DNA from: Pseudoramibacter fermentans
GTDB lineage: Bacteria > Bacillota > Clostridia > Eubacteriales > Eubacteriaceae
Length of the DNA: 25,728 nucleotides
Direction of reading: 5' to 3'
NCBI GenBank assembly: GCA_009493725.1
Contig: VOGB01000022.1
Coordinates: 1-25,728 of the forward strand
A model generated the notes under the pieces. It worked only from the letters and a program-made list of their open reading frames with translations, was not told where the DNA came from and ran no database searches. The stretch's first letter is position 1. The number at the start of each line of letters is the position of its first letter. Below, one piece after another: positions 14,859-21,250 of this stretch. A program made the translations under genes and the position numbers.

Positions 14859-15428
14859 ATGAAATATGGCTATGCGCGGGTCAGTACCACTGATCAAAAA
14901 TTAGCAAATCAAATTGAGTTACTAAAATTGGCAGGAGCAGAAAAAATCTTTCAAGAAAAGTTTACCGGCACAACTACCGAACGACCGGAGTTTCAAAAAC
15001 TGTTGCGCGTTCTAAAAACAGGCGATACTTTGATTGTTACTAAGTTGGATCGGTTTGCACGGAACACGCGCGAGGCCTTAGCCATTATCCAAGAGTTGTT
15101 TAAAGAAAATGTCAAAGTCAACATTTTGAATATGGGCTTAATTGACAATACGCCGACTGGCCAATTAGTCTTTACAATATTTAGCGCCTTTGCGCAGTTT
15201 GAACGCGATATGATTGTCACGCGCACACAAGAAGGTAAATTGTATGCCAAGCAACATGATCCGTTGTTTCGGGAAGGGCGACCGAAAACGTATTCTGATG
15301 AACAGATCAGATTTGCTTATGAGTTGCGAAAACAAGGCATGACTTATAAGATGATTGAACGAAAGACGGGGATTAGTAAACGCACGCAACAGCGACGATT
15401 TAAATTAGTTAAAAACAATATATTTTAA
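14859..15428 (+). CDS. Serine recombinase of the Tn3 resolvase/invertase type
   Basis: The protein has 189 residues. The catalytic domain (1-135) has nucleophile S9 in YARVSTTDQ, then TKLDRFARNT and the conserved TPTGQLVFTIFSAFAQFERD. A C-terminal helix-turn-helix spans about 145-185 (GMTYKMIERKTGISKRTQQR). On lactobacillus plasmids such enzymes resolve multimers or belong to transposons and IS-rich segments. AAGGAGAG precedes the ATG. No transposase partner of the Tn3 type is next to it. It is intact and has its own promoter and terminators on both sides. Confidence 0.9.
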   Translation: MKYGYARVSTTDQKLANQIELLKLAGAEKIFQEKFTGTTTERPEFQKLLRVLKTGDTLIVTKLDRFARNTREALAIIQELFKENVKVNILNMGLIDNTPTGQLVFTIFSAFAQFERDMIVTRTQEGKLYAKQHDPLFREGRPKTYSDEQIRFAYELRKQGMTYKMIERKTGISKRTQQRRFKLVKNNIF

Positions 15429-15446
15429 AACTGTTTACACCATACC

Positions 15447-15476
15447 AAAAGGGGCTTCGAATACGAGGCCCCTTTT
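15447..15476. terminator. Terminator between the resolvase and the permease fragment
   Basis: AAAAGGGGC-TTCG and CGAG-GCCCCTTTT pair over 13 positions with one mismatch around AATA. The symmetric A and T ends allow use from both strands; the two flanking genes converge here. Confidence 0.8.
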
Positions 15477-15522
15477 AGATTTAGCTAGTAATCCGTATTA
15501 AAGTTAATGGCTAGCTCCCAGT

Positions 15523-16437
15523 TCAACTTTTTAATGGCTTACGATCTGTCAACAAAGCAATTGGTGACAGAATAAAAACAATCACCGCTCCTACTAAGTA
15601 GGTATGACTGAAGGCCTGGCTGATCTGTCGATTCTTAGTATGCTTAATTTTTCTCAAAGCTGTCGTTAAAGCTTCTTTTTGTGCCAATTGTTTGAGACCT
15701 ACTAACAATTTTTTCTGACCCTGGCTTATTTTCTGATTACCCAAATTAATTTTTTGAGAAGCTACTGACAGTTTAGATATAGCGGTATTTTGATTTTTTA
15801 ACTTGGTTAAGGTAAGTGCTAGTTGCTGGTTACCCGCTTTTAAGTTGTCAGTAGCTAGTGCTAACTTCTTCTGGGCTTGGTAGACCTGGTGAAGATCAGT
15901 TCCCTTTTGGGGCTGTGGTAAACCAACTTGAGATTTGACCGCCTGTTTAAGGGCACGTCTTAGGCTCGTCTGTTTATTTTTAGTTGTTAATTTGGCTGAT
16001 CCAGTAGTGGAAAATAGGCTGTTCAATTGTTGATGAGCCACTTTATTTACTTTTGGTGATAATTGCTGTCGATCAACAATTTGAATGGTATCTTGATGCA
16101 TATGCTGCTTAGCTGTATTGACATTATTATCAAAGACCATTACTAGAATTGCAATTCCTAAACAGGTGCCAATTTGACGCGCTGCATTAACAATTCCTGA
16201 AACAATCCCACTTTTATTTTTGGGCAAATGCTTAACCGAGACCACTAACGAAACCGAAGAGAACCCAAAACCAACACCGTTGATCACTAGGAAAGTAATG
16301 ATAACAGCTTTAGGCGTTGTGGTGGTGATAAACGACAAGAGTAGTAAACTAGCTGCTATGACTAAGAGGCCAATCAAAGTAACCGAAACTGCGCCAACTT
16401 GATCAAATAACTTAGTTCCCAAAGACATCGCTACCAT
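15523..16437 (-). pseudogene. C-terminal half of an MFS (DHA2-type) drug-efflux permease
   Basis: About 304 codons remain. The visible parts are a loop with LGTKLFDQVGA, several membrane spans (LIGLLVIAASLLLL, AVIITFLVINGVGFGF), and the family segment KSGIVSGIVNAARQIGTCLG. A long hydrophilic, repeat-rich loop of about 150 residues follows, then a last span and a natural end. Full DHA2 transporters have 14 spans and roughly 450-600 residues, so the N-terminal half is missing. The first ATG has no ribosome site. Just upstream of it lies a plus-strand terminator (16451) with no gene before it, marking the deletion or recombination junction. It is unlikely to be functional. Confidence 0.75.
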
Positions 16438-16450
16438 GATTGTTTCTGTG

Positions 16451-16478
16451 GGTATCGGGTGTGACCGATGCCTTTTTT
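16451..16478 (+). terminator. Orphan terminator at the permease break
   Basis: GGTATCGG (16451-16458) and CCGATGCC (16465-16472) with one G-U pair, then TTTTTT. No plus-strand gene precedes it, so it was probably carried in with the tail of a lost gene. Confidence 0.75.
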
Positions 16479-16495
16479 ATTTTCCATTATATCAA

Positions 16496-16539
16496 AAGGC
16501 GGTCCAGTGAGAATCTTCGGATTCTCACTGGACCGCCTT
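16496..16539. terminator. Perfect 20-bp hairpin with a TTCG loop, probable terminator
   Basis: The arms 16496-16515 and 16520-16539 are perfect complements around TTCG closed by a C-G pair, the extra-stable tetraloop fold in RNA. On the minus strand it lies downstream of the three-gene operon and is followed by TTTTGAT, so it likely ends that transcript. Confidence 0.75.
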
Positions 16540-16566
16540 ATTTGTGGAGACTTATGTCACAGCCTC

Positions 16567-16740
16567 TTATTTTTTCCTACTACTGTCAACACGATCACCT
16601 AAGATCCCAACTAATACGCCAATAACAACCAGAATATAACCAACTAAATCATGATATGGAAAATCGTAGTGATTACTTGCCCACAGTATGATTAAAAGAA
16701 TTACAACTAGGGTTGTGCGAAGCCAAAAGCTTTTTCTCAT
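16567..16740 (-). CDS. Small two-span membrane protein, unknown function
   Basis: The protein has 57 residues. It starts MRKSFWLRTT and has two hydrophobic segments (LVVILLIILW; LVGYILVVIGVLVGIL) and a charged tail DRVDSSRKK. There is one base between the stop of the previous gene and its ATG and no strong ribosome site of its own, so translation is probably coupled. It is the third gene of the operon with the secreted protein at 17729-17052. Small hydrophobic proteins in this position often give immunity or help export. That role is inference; no family is recognised. Confidence 0.6.
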   Translation of the reverse strand: MRKSFWLRTTLVVILLIILWASNHYDFPYHDLVGYILVVIGVLVGILGDRVDSSRKK

Positions 16741-16741
16741 A

Positions 16742-16981
16742 CTATTTGGCTGCCAGTGGTAATTTAAAGATGATAAAAGTCGATACAGCGTAAATAATTA
16801 AAATCGGAATCAGTAACATTCCATAGGTGATGGGCCACGTCAAAACGGTCATTAAGGTAGTGCCAACGGTATTTAAAATTACTAACGTTTTCCTGGTTAG
16901 TTTAAATGAATGCCACATTAAAAACCACCAGTATACCAATGAGATAAGCAGTACAAAGCTTCCCAATTCAGTTAATGACAA
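16742..16981 (-). CDS. Small membrane protein, unknown function, TTG start
   Basis: The protein has 79 residues with about three hydrophobic segments (FVLLISLVYWWFLMW; TLVILNTVGTTLMTVL; MLLIPILIIYAVSTFIIF). The TTG start at 16981 is supported by AGGAGG eight bases upstream; no ATG near the start fits better. It lies 70 bases after the stop of the secreted-protein gene on the same strand and directly before the 57-residue gene. Operon position suggests immunity or transport for the secreted product. No family is recognised. Confidence 0.65.
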   Translation of the reverse strand: MSLTELGSFVLLISLVYWWFLMWHSFKLTRKTLVILNTVGTTLMTVLTWPITYGMLLIPILIIYAVSTFIIFKLPLAAK

Positions 16982-17051
16982 TTTATATTCCTCCTAGACG
17001 TTGCTTATTTGTATTAGCACTATGGAACATAATTTAGACAGGCTCTCTAAA

Positions 17052-17729
17052 TTAATACGTTTTGATTTTATAAACGCCAAAACGATTGATGTCCATATAA
17101 AGTTTACTATGCGGATGAGCATCTCTCATATTAGTCAGGTGATCTGCTATATTGCTAAAATAGACAGAAAGGGTAACTCCGACTGGTGGAGATACAAGTG
17201 ATCCAAATTCAGCAATAGCTTGACCATTTTTGAATTCTGCTATCTCTTTATTTACTGCTGTCTTATTGCGCATATACACCCTAATCCCCCACCAAAAACG
17301 TTTAATAGTTGGATTTGATGAAGACTTGGCCAACACTACACCGAATGCTGCACTTGTTGAAGCTCCATATGTCTTATCATTAGTCTTGATAGTATAGCCG
17401 TTGCTTTTAATGTCAGCATTGACTTGTGAAAGCTCATCTTCTATTTCTGTAACCATGCTTTGAGAAACATTATTATTTTCAGGGAGCTGTAATACGTATT
17501 GATTATTAACAACTTTTACATATGGATCAAGTTGATTAATTTGATTCTCAGTCAATTGATTATTTTCTGAATCTGATAATTTTGCTGTTTCAGTTGTTTG
17601 ATCAGCATCCTTTATGACATTAGTTTGTTTTAACTGGGTAGTATCTGCAGAAGCCCTGCTTGTTGGTATATATGTGGCAGTTAAAATTGCACTTGCCAAT
17701 AGAACTAACCCTAATTTTCTGTTTTTCAT
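17052..17729 (-). CDS. Secreted protein with a WWG-RVY motif; candidate bacteriocin or toxin
   Basis: The protein has 225 residues. The signal peptide is clear: basic MKNRK, a hydrophobic core, and an ASA cleavage site after residue 28. A Q/N/T-rich, acidic propeptide-like stretch follows, then NQLDPYVKVVNNQYVLQLPE, a helical acidic segment, and a C-terminal half beginning KRFWWGIRVYMRN with a hydrophobic, glycine- and alanine-containing stretch. There is no sortase motif and no cysteine pair. CTCCT on the plus strand (17741-17745) is its AGGAGG ribosome site. Two small membrane genes follow on the same strand. I recall a similar layout in large secreted bacteriocins of the geobacillin-26 kind, but cannot verify it here. 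Confidence 0.65.
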   Translation of the reverse strand: MKNRKLGLVLLASAILTATYIPTSRASADTTQLKQTNVIKDADQTTETAKLSDSENNQLTENQINQLDPYVKVVNNQYVLQLPENNNVSQSMVTEIEDELSQVNADIKSNGYTIKTNDKTYGASTSAAFGVVLAKSSSNPTIKRFWWGIRVYMRNKTAVNKEIAEFKNGQAIAEFGSLVSPPVGVTLSVYFSNIADHLTNMRDAHPHSKLYMDINRFGVYKIKTY

Positions 17730-18027
17730 TGTTCATCGACCTCCTAAAGTAGCAAAATCTTAGTCTACGAATTATATAAAAATATTTACAAGCAAACCAT
17801 AAGTCTTATTTTTAGTATTTTCAATTATAATACTCATACGCGTGGTGCTAGTTAAATTTAGACAGTAAAAAAGCCTGACGGTGTACACTTAAATTAATAT
17901 ACAGTAAAGAAGTGTTAAGCATATCAGACTAGTTTAAGCCTTATCAGCCGAGAATGAGTGATGTTGATATTGCTGAAGTACGTGATTAAGCCGGCCAAAA
18001 CCATTGCATTAATTATTTAATAAATTG
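17730..18027. other. Divergent intergenic region between the secreted-protein operon and parA
   Basis: On the minus strand TATAAT lies close upstream of the secreted-protein ribosome site (about 17770-17775) as a candidate -10. The rest (about 17840-18020) has no credible ORF. It reads like debris of an earlier insertion, with a GTGTACACTTAAATT block near a TTAAATTTAGACAG block, but no IS could be named. Confidence 0.35.
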
Positions 18028-18056
18028 TTTATTTGTTTGTCTGCTAATGATATAAT
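18028..18056 (+). promoter_or_regulatory. parA promoter with extended -10 and a repeated TTTATTTGTTTG element
   Basis: TGATATAAT (18048-18056) is an extended -10. The weak -35 TTTATT at 17 bp spacing lies within TTTATTTGTTTG (18028-18039), which recurs exactly at 19190-19201 beyond the partner gene. This suggests control by the ribbon-helix-helix protein. Confidence 0.55.
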
Positions 18057-18081
18057 TAAGCTAGATGGAGGAGGTATCAAG

Positions 18082-18888
18082 ATGAAGATTATTACTTTTA
18101 CTGCTATCAAGGGTGGTGTTGGTAAAACAACCTTGACTTTAAATTATGGTGATTGGTTAGCCAAACATGGTAAGAAGGTTCTATTAATCGATTTAGACCA
18201 TCAGTGCAATTTAACAACCGTTTTTGAAAAGACACGACGAAACAATACCATCGCTGAAGCGTTTAAAGAAAATGACAATGCTCAAAAAGTAAAAATTGAC
18301 AGTGTCGGACCGAATCTAGATTTAATAGCCGGTTTTATAGACCTAGATGTTTTAGGAAGTTATCTAGAAAATAACAGTAACAAAGAAATGATGTTGTTCA
18401 TGTGGTTTAAAAACAACTCCGATTCATTAAGCTTAACCGACTATGACTATATCTTAATTGATACGCACCCAGATTTTAGCACCATTACTAAAAACGCTAT
18501 TGCTATCAGTAATTACCTGCTTAGTCCCATTACACCCAGTGAACATGGCTACAATGCCAAGTTTGACCTAGAAACACGACTCGAAAAATTCAGAAAATCA
18601 CTTTTTGATTATCGAACTGGCGAAACTTACGTTGACGCAAAGCTTTTCTTTATCGGTAATATGATTAGACATAATACAAGCATGTCTCGCGATTTGCTAA
18701 AACACATAGAAGGCGATGAAACAGTCGCAACTATAATTCCTGAAAGAGAGCTCTTTAATAAAGCTACTGCAAGGCACGCTTCAATATTTGAATTAGCCAA
18801 TCATGATGAATCCATTTTAAAGCAAAATCAAAAGTTCATAGAACACGCCGATCATCTTTTTCAAGAATTAGCAAATAAAACCAAGTAA
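18082..18888 (+). CDS. parA: ParA-family plasmid partition ATPase
   Basis: The protein has 268 residues from ATG 18082. GGAGGAGG just upstream decides this start over an in-frame ATG at 18025. The deviant Walker A KGGVGKTT (10-17), Walker A'-like LIDLDHQCNLT and IDTHPDFST mark the MinD/ParA class. ParA moves plasmid copies over the nucleoid by ATP-dependent DNA binding together with a centromere-binding partner. It is short for ParA and lacks an N-terminal helix-turn-helix, like the Soj-type small ParAs that work with small non-ParB partners. The gene for such a partner follows after 13 bases. Confidence 0.93.
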   Translation: MKIITFTAIKGGVGKTTLTLNYGDWLAKHGKKVLLIDLDHQCNLTTVFEKTRRNNTIAEAFKENDNAQKVKIDSVGPNLDLIAGFIDLDVLGSYLENNSNKEMMLFMWFKNNSDSLSLTDYDYILIDTHPDFSTITKNAIAISNYLLSPITPSEHGYNAKFDLETRLEKFRKSLFDYRTGETYVDAKLFFIGNMIRHNTSMSRDLLKHIEGDETVATIIPERELFNKATARHASIFELANHDESILKQNQKFIEHADHLFQELANKTK

Positions 18889-18901
18889 GGAGAGTTAGAT
18901 T

Positions 18902-19150
18902 ATGAGTTTAGATTCATTCAATCATAAAAAAGACGAAGAAATGAGAGAAAGTTACGAAACTACATTGAAAGACAACAAGAAAGATGCAGTCGCATTTTTG
19001 AAAAATATCAGCCGAAAGGAAGTAGAGCGTAAGCGATCAGTTACCTTCTCAATTACTGAAAGCCAACTAAAAAAAATGGATACGGCTGCCCGAAAAAACG
19101 GATTTAAAAATCGTTCAGAATTCTTAGCTTCAATCATAGACGCAATTTAG
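18902..19150 (+). CDS. Ribbon-helix-helix DNA-binding protein, probable partition partner of ParA
   Basis: The protein has 82 residues. A charged flexible N-terminal half precedes a ribbon-helix-helix fold at the C-terminus: strand RSVTFSIT, helix ESQLKKMDTAARKNG, turn FKNRS, helix EFLASIIDAI. It follows parA by 13 bases with AAGGAGAG as ribosome site. Small RHH proteins beside short ParAs bind the centromere and repress their own promoter. The TTTATTTGTTTG copies on both sides of the pair are plausible binding sites. Confidence 0.8.
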   Translation: MSLDSFNHKKDEEMRESYETTLKDNKKDAVAFLKNISRKEVERKRSVTFSITESQLKKMDTAARKNGFKNRSEFLASIIDAI

Positions 19151-19163
19151 TAATTAAATAAAT

Positions 19164-19208
19164 AATTAATCAAACAAGTAAACATACAATTTATTTGTTT
19201 GATTAATT
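19164..19208. repeat. 14-bp inverted repeat after the partition genes; terminator or centromere-type site
   Basis: AATTAATCAAACAA (19164-19177) and its complement (19195-19208) are perfect. The right arm contains most of TTTATTTGTTTG (19190-19201), also present in the parA promoter. Low GC and no T tail make a binding site at least as likely as a terminator. Confidence 0.5.
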
Positions 19209-19324
19209 TGTGCTTAGGTAAAAGCTAGTAAAGTGCACTGAACCAAATACGGTTGCCTGTAAGTAAGCGCTATGCTAGACTAAGATTAATTTAACAACCA
19301 AATAAAGAGATCAAGCTAAACAGA

Positions 19325-19357
19325 AAAATCCCCGATTCACGAGGAATCGAGGATTTT
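19325..19357. terminator. Hairpin terminator upstream of the repA leader
   Basis: AAAATCCCCGATTC and GAATCGAGGATTTT pair with one mismatch around ACGAG. It probably ends readthrough from parA. Between here and 19430 two more inverted repeats follow (AAGTAGCT/AGCTACTT at 19367-19389; TTCAGAC/GTCTGAA at 19393-19430) with no gene. Confidence 0.6.
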
Positions 19358-19433
19358 AGGTTTAGCAAGTAGCTAATAGAGAGCTACTTAGATTCAGACA
19401 ATTTAGACCGCCAAGTTAAAATCGTCTGAACAT

Positions 19434-19461
19434 TGTTCTTAATTTGTAGGTTAATTATACC
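19434..19461 (+). promoter_or_regulatory. Candidate repA promoter
   Basis: TTGTTC (19434-19439), 16 bases, TATACC (19456-19461). A transcript starting here would contain the hairpin at 19514, the antisense target and the repA ribosome site. Moderate match only. Confidence 0.4.
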
Positions 19462-19513
19462 GCAAACCAGTCCTATGGGACAAGTGAAGGATAGTTAAAA
19501 ACAAATTAAATTC

Positions 19514-19556
19514 AATGGACTAAGTAGCTAACCAATGCTATTTAGTCCATTTTTGT
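19514..19556 (+). terminator. Terminator-like hairpin within the repA leader, possible attenuator
   Basis: AATGGACTAAGTAGC (19514-19528) pairs over 15 positions (one G-U) with 19537-19551, followed by TTTTTGTTGTT. If repA is transcribed from 19434, this would stop most transcripts before the gene. Otherwise it ends upstream transcription. Confidence 0.65.
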
Positions 19557-19567
19557 TGTTAGAAATT

Positions 19568-19671
19568 AAAAAAAGTTGCCGTATAGGCAACCCAGAATAG
19601 ACACATGCCGGTGAATTTACAAAGCCGATCACGTCCAATGTTCGCTTTGTAATTCAGTTAAAGCATATCAG
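19568..19671 (-). ncRNA. Probable antisense RNA controlling repA
   Basis: On the minus strand, -35 TTGCTA (19706-19701), exactly 17 bases, and -10 TAAAAT (19683-19678) predict a start near 19671. The transcript ends at hairpin GTTGCC/GGCAAC (19591-19575) followed by seven T residues (19574-19568). A complete promoter-to-terminator unit of about 104 nt thus lies opposite the repA leader. It covers a long stem (GAATTTACAAAGC 19613-19625 with 19644-19655) whose 18-base loop would be the recognition loop. Antisense RNA control of rep is known for RepA_N plasmids such as pSK41. Confidence 0.65.
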
Positions 19672-19730
19672 ATTTGTATTTTAAAACAAGTCAGATGTTT
19701 TAGCAACTCTCTTTTAAGACGGCCTGTGTC
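19600..19730 (+). promoter_or_regulatory. repA leader with a long-range stem near the ribosome site
   Basis: GACACA-T-GCCG (19600-19610) can pair with CGGC-C-TGTGTC (19720-19730), which ends eleven bases before the ribosome site GGGAG (19741-19745). The antisense-target hairpin (19613-19655) lies inside it. Antisense binding could change which fold forms and so whether repA is expressed. The pairings are seen; the mechanism is inferred. Confidence 0.45.
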
Positions 19731-19753
19731 AGTTAAGAAAGGGAGCTTTTATT

Positions 19754-20848
19754 ATGGATCAATCAAACTTTAACTTTACAAATGCTAAAAGAGCCTATGA
19801 AGTAAAGTTCTACGCTTTGCCGCAGATCTTACTCCAAGGAGAAAAATATAAGGATCTTAGCGATAGTGCCATTTTACTTTATTCGGTGTTACGCGATCGT
19901 CTAAGTTACTCACTAAGCAATAATTGGGTTGACGAAAATAACAACGTATATTTCATATACACAAACAATGAACTAAAAGATTTACGAAACTGGTCAAATA
20001 ATAAAATCAATAAGATTAAACACGAATTAATGGACGCAAACCTTTTGTATCAAAAACATATGGGTTTTAATCCAAAATCAGGCAAAAACGAACCAAATAG
20101 ATTATATTTGGCAGATTTGGAAGTAACAGCAAAAGACGTTTATATTAAGCGAGAGCCAATAAAATCGCCTGAATCCCTTGGTGCAAGCGGACTTCTCAAA
20201 AAGAGAAACCCGCATGATACCGTTGAACCCCTTGGTACAAGCGGACTTCTCAAAAAGAGAAACCCGCATGATACCGTTTCTGATACGCCTGAATCCCTTG
20301 GTACAAGCGGACTTCTCAAAAAGAGACAAGATCTAGACTATACTAATAATTTAGATACTAATAGATATAATATAGATACTCAAAAGTTGGACTTTTCCAC
20401 AGCCCAATTCTCACCAGCAGAACTAGAAAAGCAAAACAAGGATTTGGTGAACCATGCTAATGATTTCTTAACTGATAAAGACAGTGGGTTACCAGTTTTC
20501 TTAGAACCCGAAGCTGTGCAATTACTTAGTTTCTGGTGCCGAACCCCACAACAAATGCGTCGCTTCATCGGCATTATCTTAAATGCTAAGTACCGAGTTG
20601 AGAAGGATCATCAGGATATTGGGGTCCTAATCCCACTTGATGATGAGGAGCTGAAGCCTTTAATGACCAAAGCCTTGAGACGCTACTTTAACGCTCTTAG
20701 AAGCAATGAGAAGCACATTAAGAACGTTGAAAACTACTTGTACGGCACCATGCAAAACCTATTTGGGGTTTGGTGGAATAAACAAGCGGCTAGAGAATAT
20801 GCGGCCAAACACCCCGAAGAGCAAAACGCTGACAATGAGCGCTTTTAG
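19754..20848 (+). CDS. repA: RepA_N-type plasmid replication initiator
   Basis: The protein has 364 residues. The N-terminal domain has the RepA_N hallmarks: FYALPQILLQGEKYKDLSDS, AILLYSVLRDRLSYSLSNNW, VYFIYTNNELKDL and NKIKHELMDANLLYQKHMG. A variable linker (about 135-200) holds three copies of a SLGTSGLLKKR repeat encoded by DNA iterons. The C-terminal domain (about 205-355) is of the kind that gives host specificity. It initiates theta replication at an origin inside its own gene. GGGAG lies eight bases before the ATG. Control is probably by the antisense RNA at 19568-19671. The partition genes lie upstream on the same strand. Confidence 0.9.
   Translation: MDQSNFNFTNAKRAYEVKFYALPQILLQGEKYKDLSDSAILLYSVLRDRLSYSLSNNWVDENNNVYFIYTNNELKDLRNWSNNKINKIKHELMDANLLYQKHMGFNPKSGKNEPNRLYLADLEVTAKDVYIKREPIKSPESLGASGLLKKRNPHDTVEPLGTSGLLKKRNPHDTVSDTPESLGTSGLLKKRQDLDYTNNLDTNRYNIDTQKLDFSTAQFSPAELEKQNKDLVNHANDFLTDKDSGLPVFLEPEAVQLLSFWCRTPQQMRRFIGIILNAKYRVEKDHQDIGVLIPLDDEELKPLMTKALRRYFNALRSNEKHIKNVENYLYGTMQNLFGVWWNKQAAREYAAKHPEEQNADNERF
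20176..20401 (+). other. Replication origin inside repA: three iterons, AT-rich segment, DnaA box
   Basis: A 31-base core beginning CCTTGGT and ending AAAAAGAGA occurs at 20176-20206, 20230-20260 and 20296-20326. Each copy contains the dyads CTTG-GTA-CAAG (GTG in copy 1) and TTCTC-AAAAA-GAGA. The 54- and 66-base offsets are multiples of three, so the reading frame is kept. An AT-rich stretch with TAGATACT twice (20340-20380) and TTTTCCACA (20393-20401), matching the DnaA box TTWTNCACA, follow directly. This is the expected layout of a RepA_N origin. Confidence 0.75.
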
Positions 20849-21002
20849 AATTAAACAGCATATAAGCTCATCTAAGCCGTTTTAAGTGTTCGACACATAA
20901 TTATGTTAAAACTGGTTTAAAAACGTTTAGAAGCTGAAATAGGTGCCTTAAATAGCTGAATAGGCGATAACTAATCTAGAAAGATGGGAAAGAGTTTTTT
21001 AA

Positions 21003-21200
21003 ATGACCAAACCAAGCAAAGAAGTCGAAAAAATAGAGCAATTGTTGGCTGACCCCTGGACAGTCAATATTCAAGGCATTTGGGAACAAGCAGCACATAA
21101 TCCAGACCCTGATAAGCGCAAGTTGTTTGACGCGTTACACACTTACCTCTTAGATAAACGGCAAGAAAAAATTATCAACGAAAAGCATTTCGTGATTTAA
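21003..21200 (+). CDS. Small hypothetical protein upstream of fic
   Basis: The 65-residue protein is acidic/basic mixed and helical-looking, beginning MTKPSKEVEKIEQLLADPW, with no recognised domain. The ribosome site is modest (GGGAAAGAG, rather far from the ATG). It lies 50 bases before the Fic gene on the same strand and might be a Fic antitoxin. It does not show the (S/T)xxxE(G/N) inhibitory motif of VbhA-type antitoxins, and the Fic protein has a motif of that kind itself, so the pairing is uncertain. Confidence 0.6.
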   Translation: MTKPSKEVEKIEQLLADPWTVNIQGIWEQAAHNPDPDKRKLFDALHTYLLDKRQEKIINEKHFVI

Positions 21201-21250
21201 CATGGACGAGTCAATGAATCAGTGGTTGGAATGAAAAGGAGGTACAAAAT

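Noticed and set aside
17840..18020. Possible transposase remnant between the secreted-protein operon and parA
   Set aside because: Translation in all frames gave only short pieces with no recognisable transposase motif.
20176..20326. Three near-identical repeats considered as a CRISPR array
   Set aside because: Only three copies, unequal intervals (54 and 66 bases), and they lie in frame inside repA with origin-like context. No cas genes are present.
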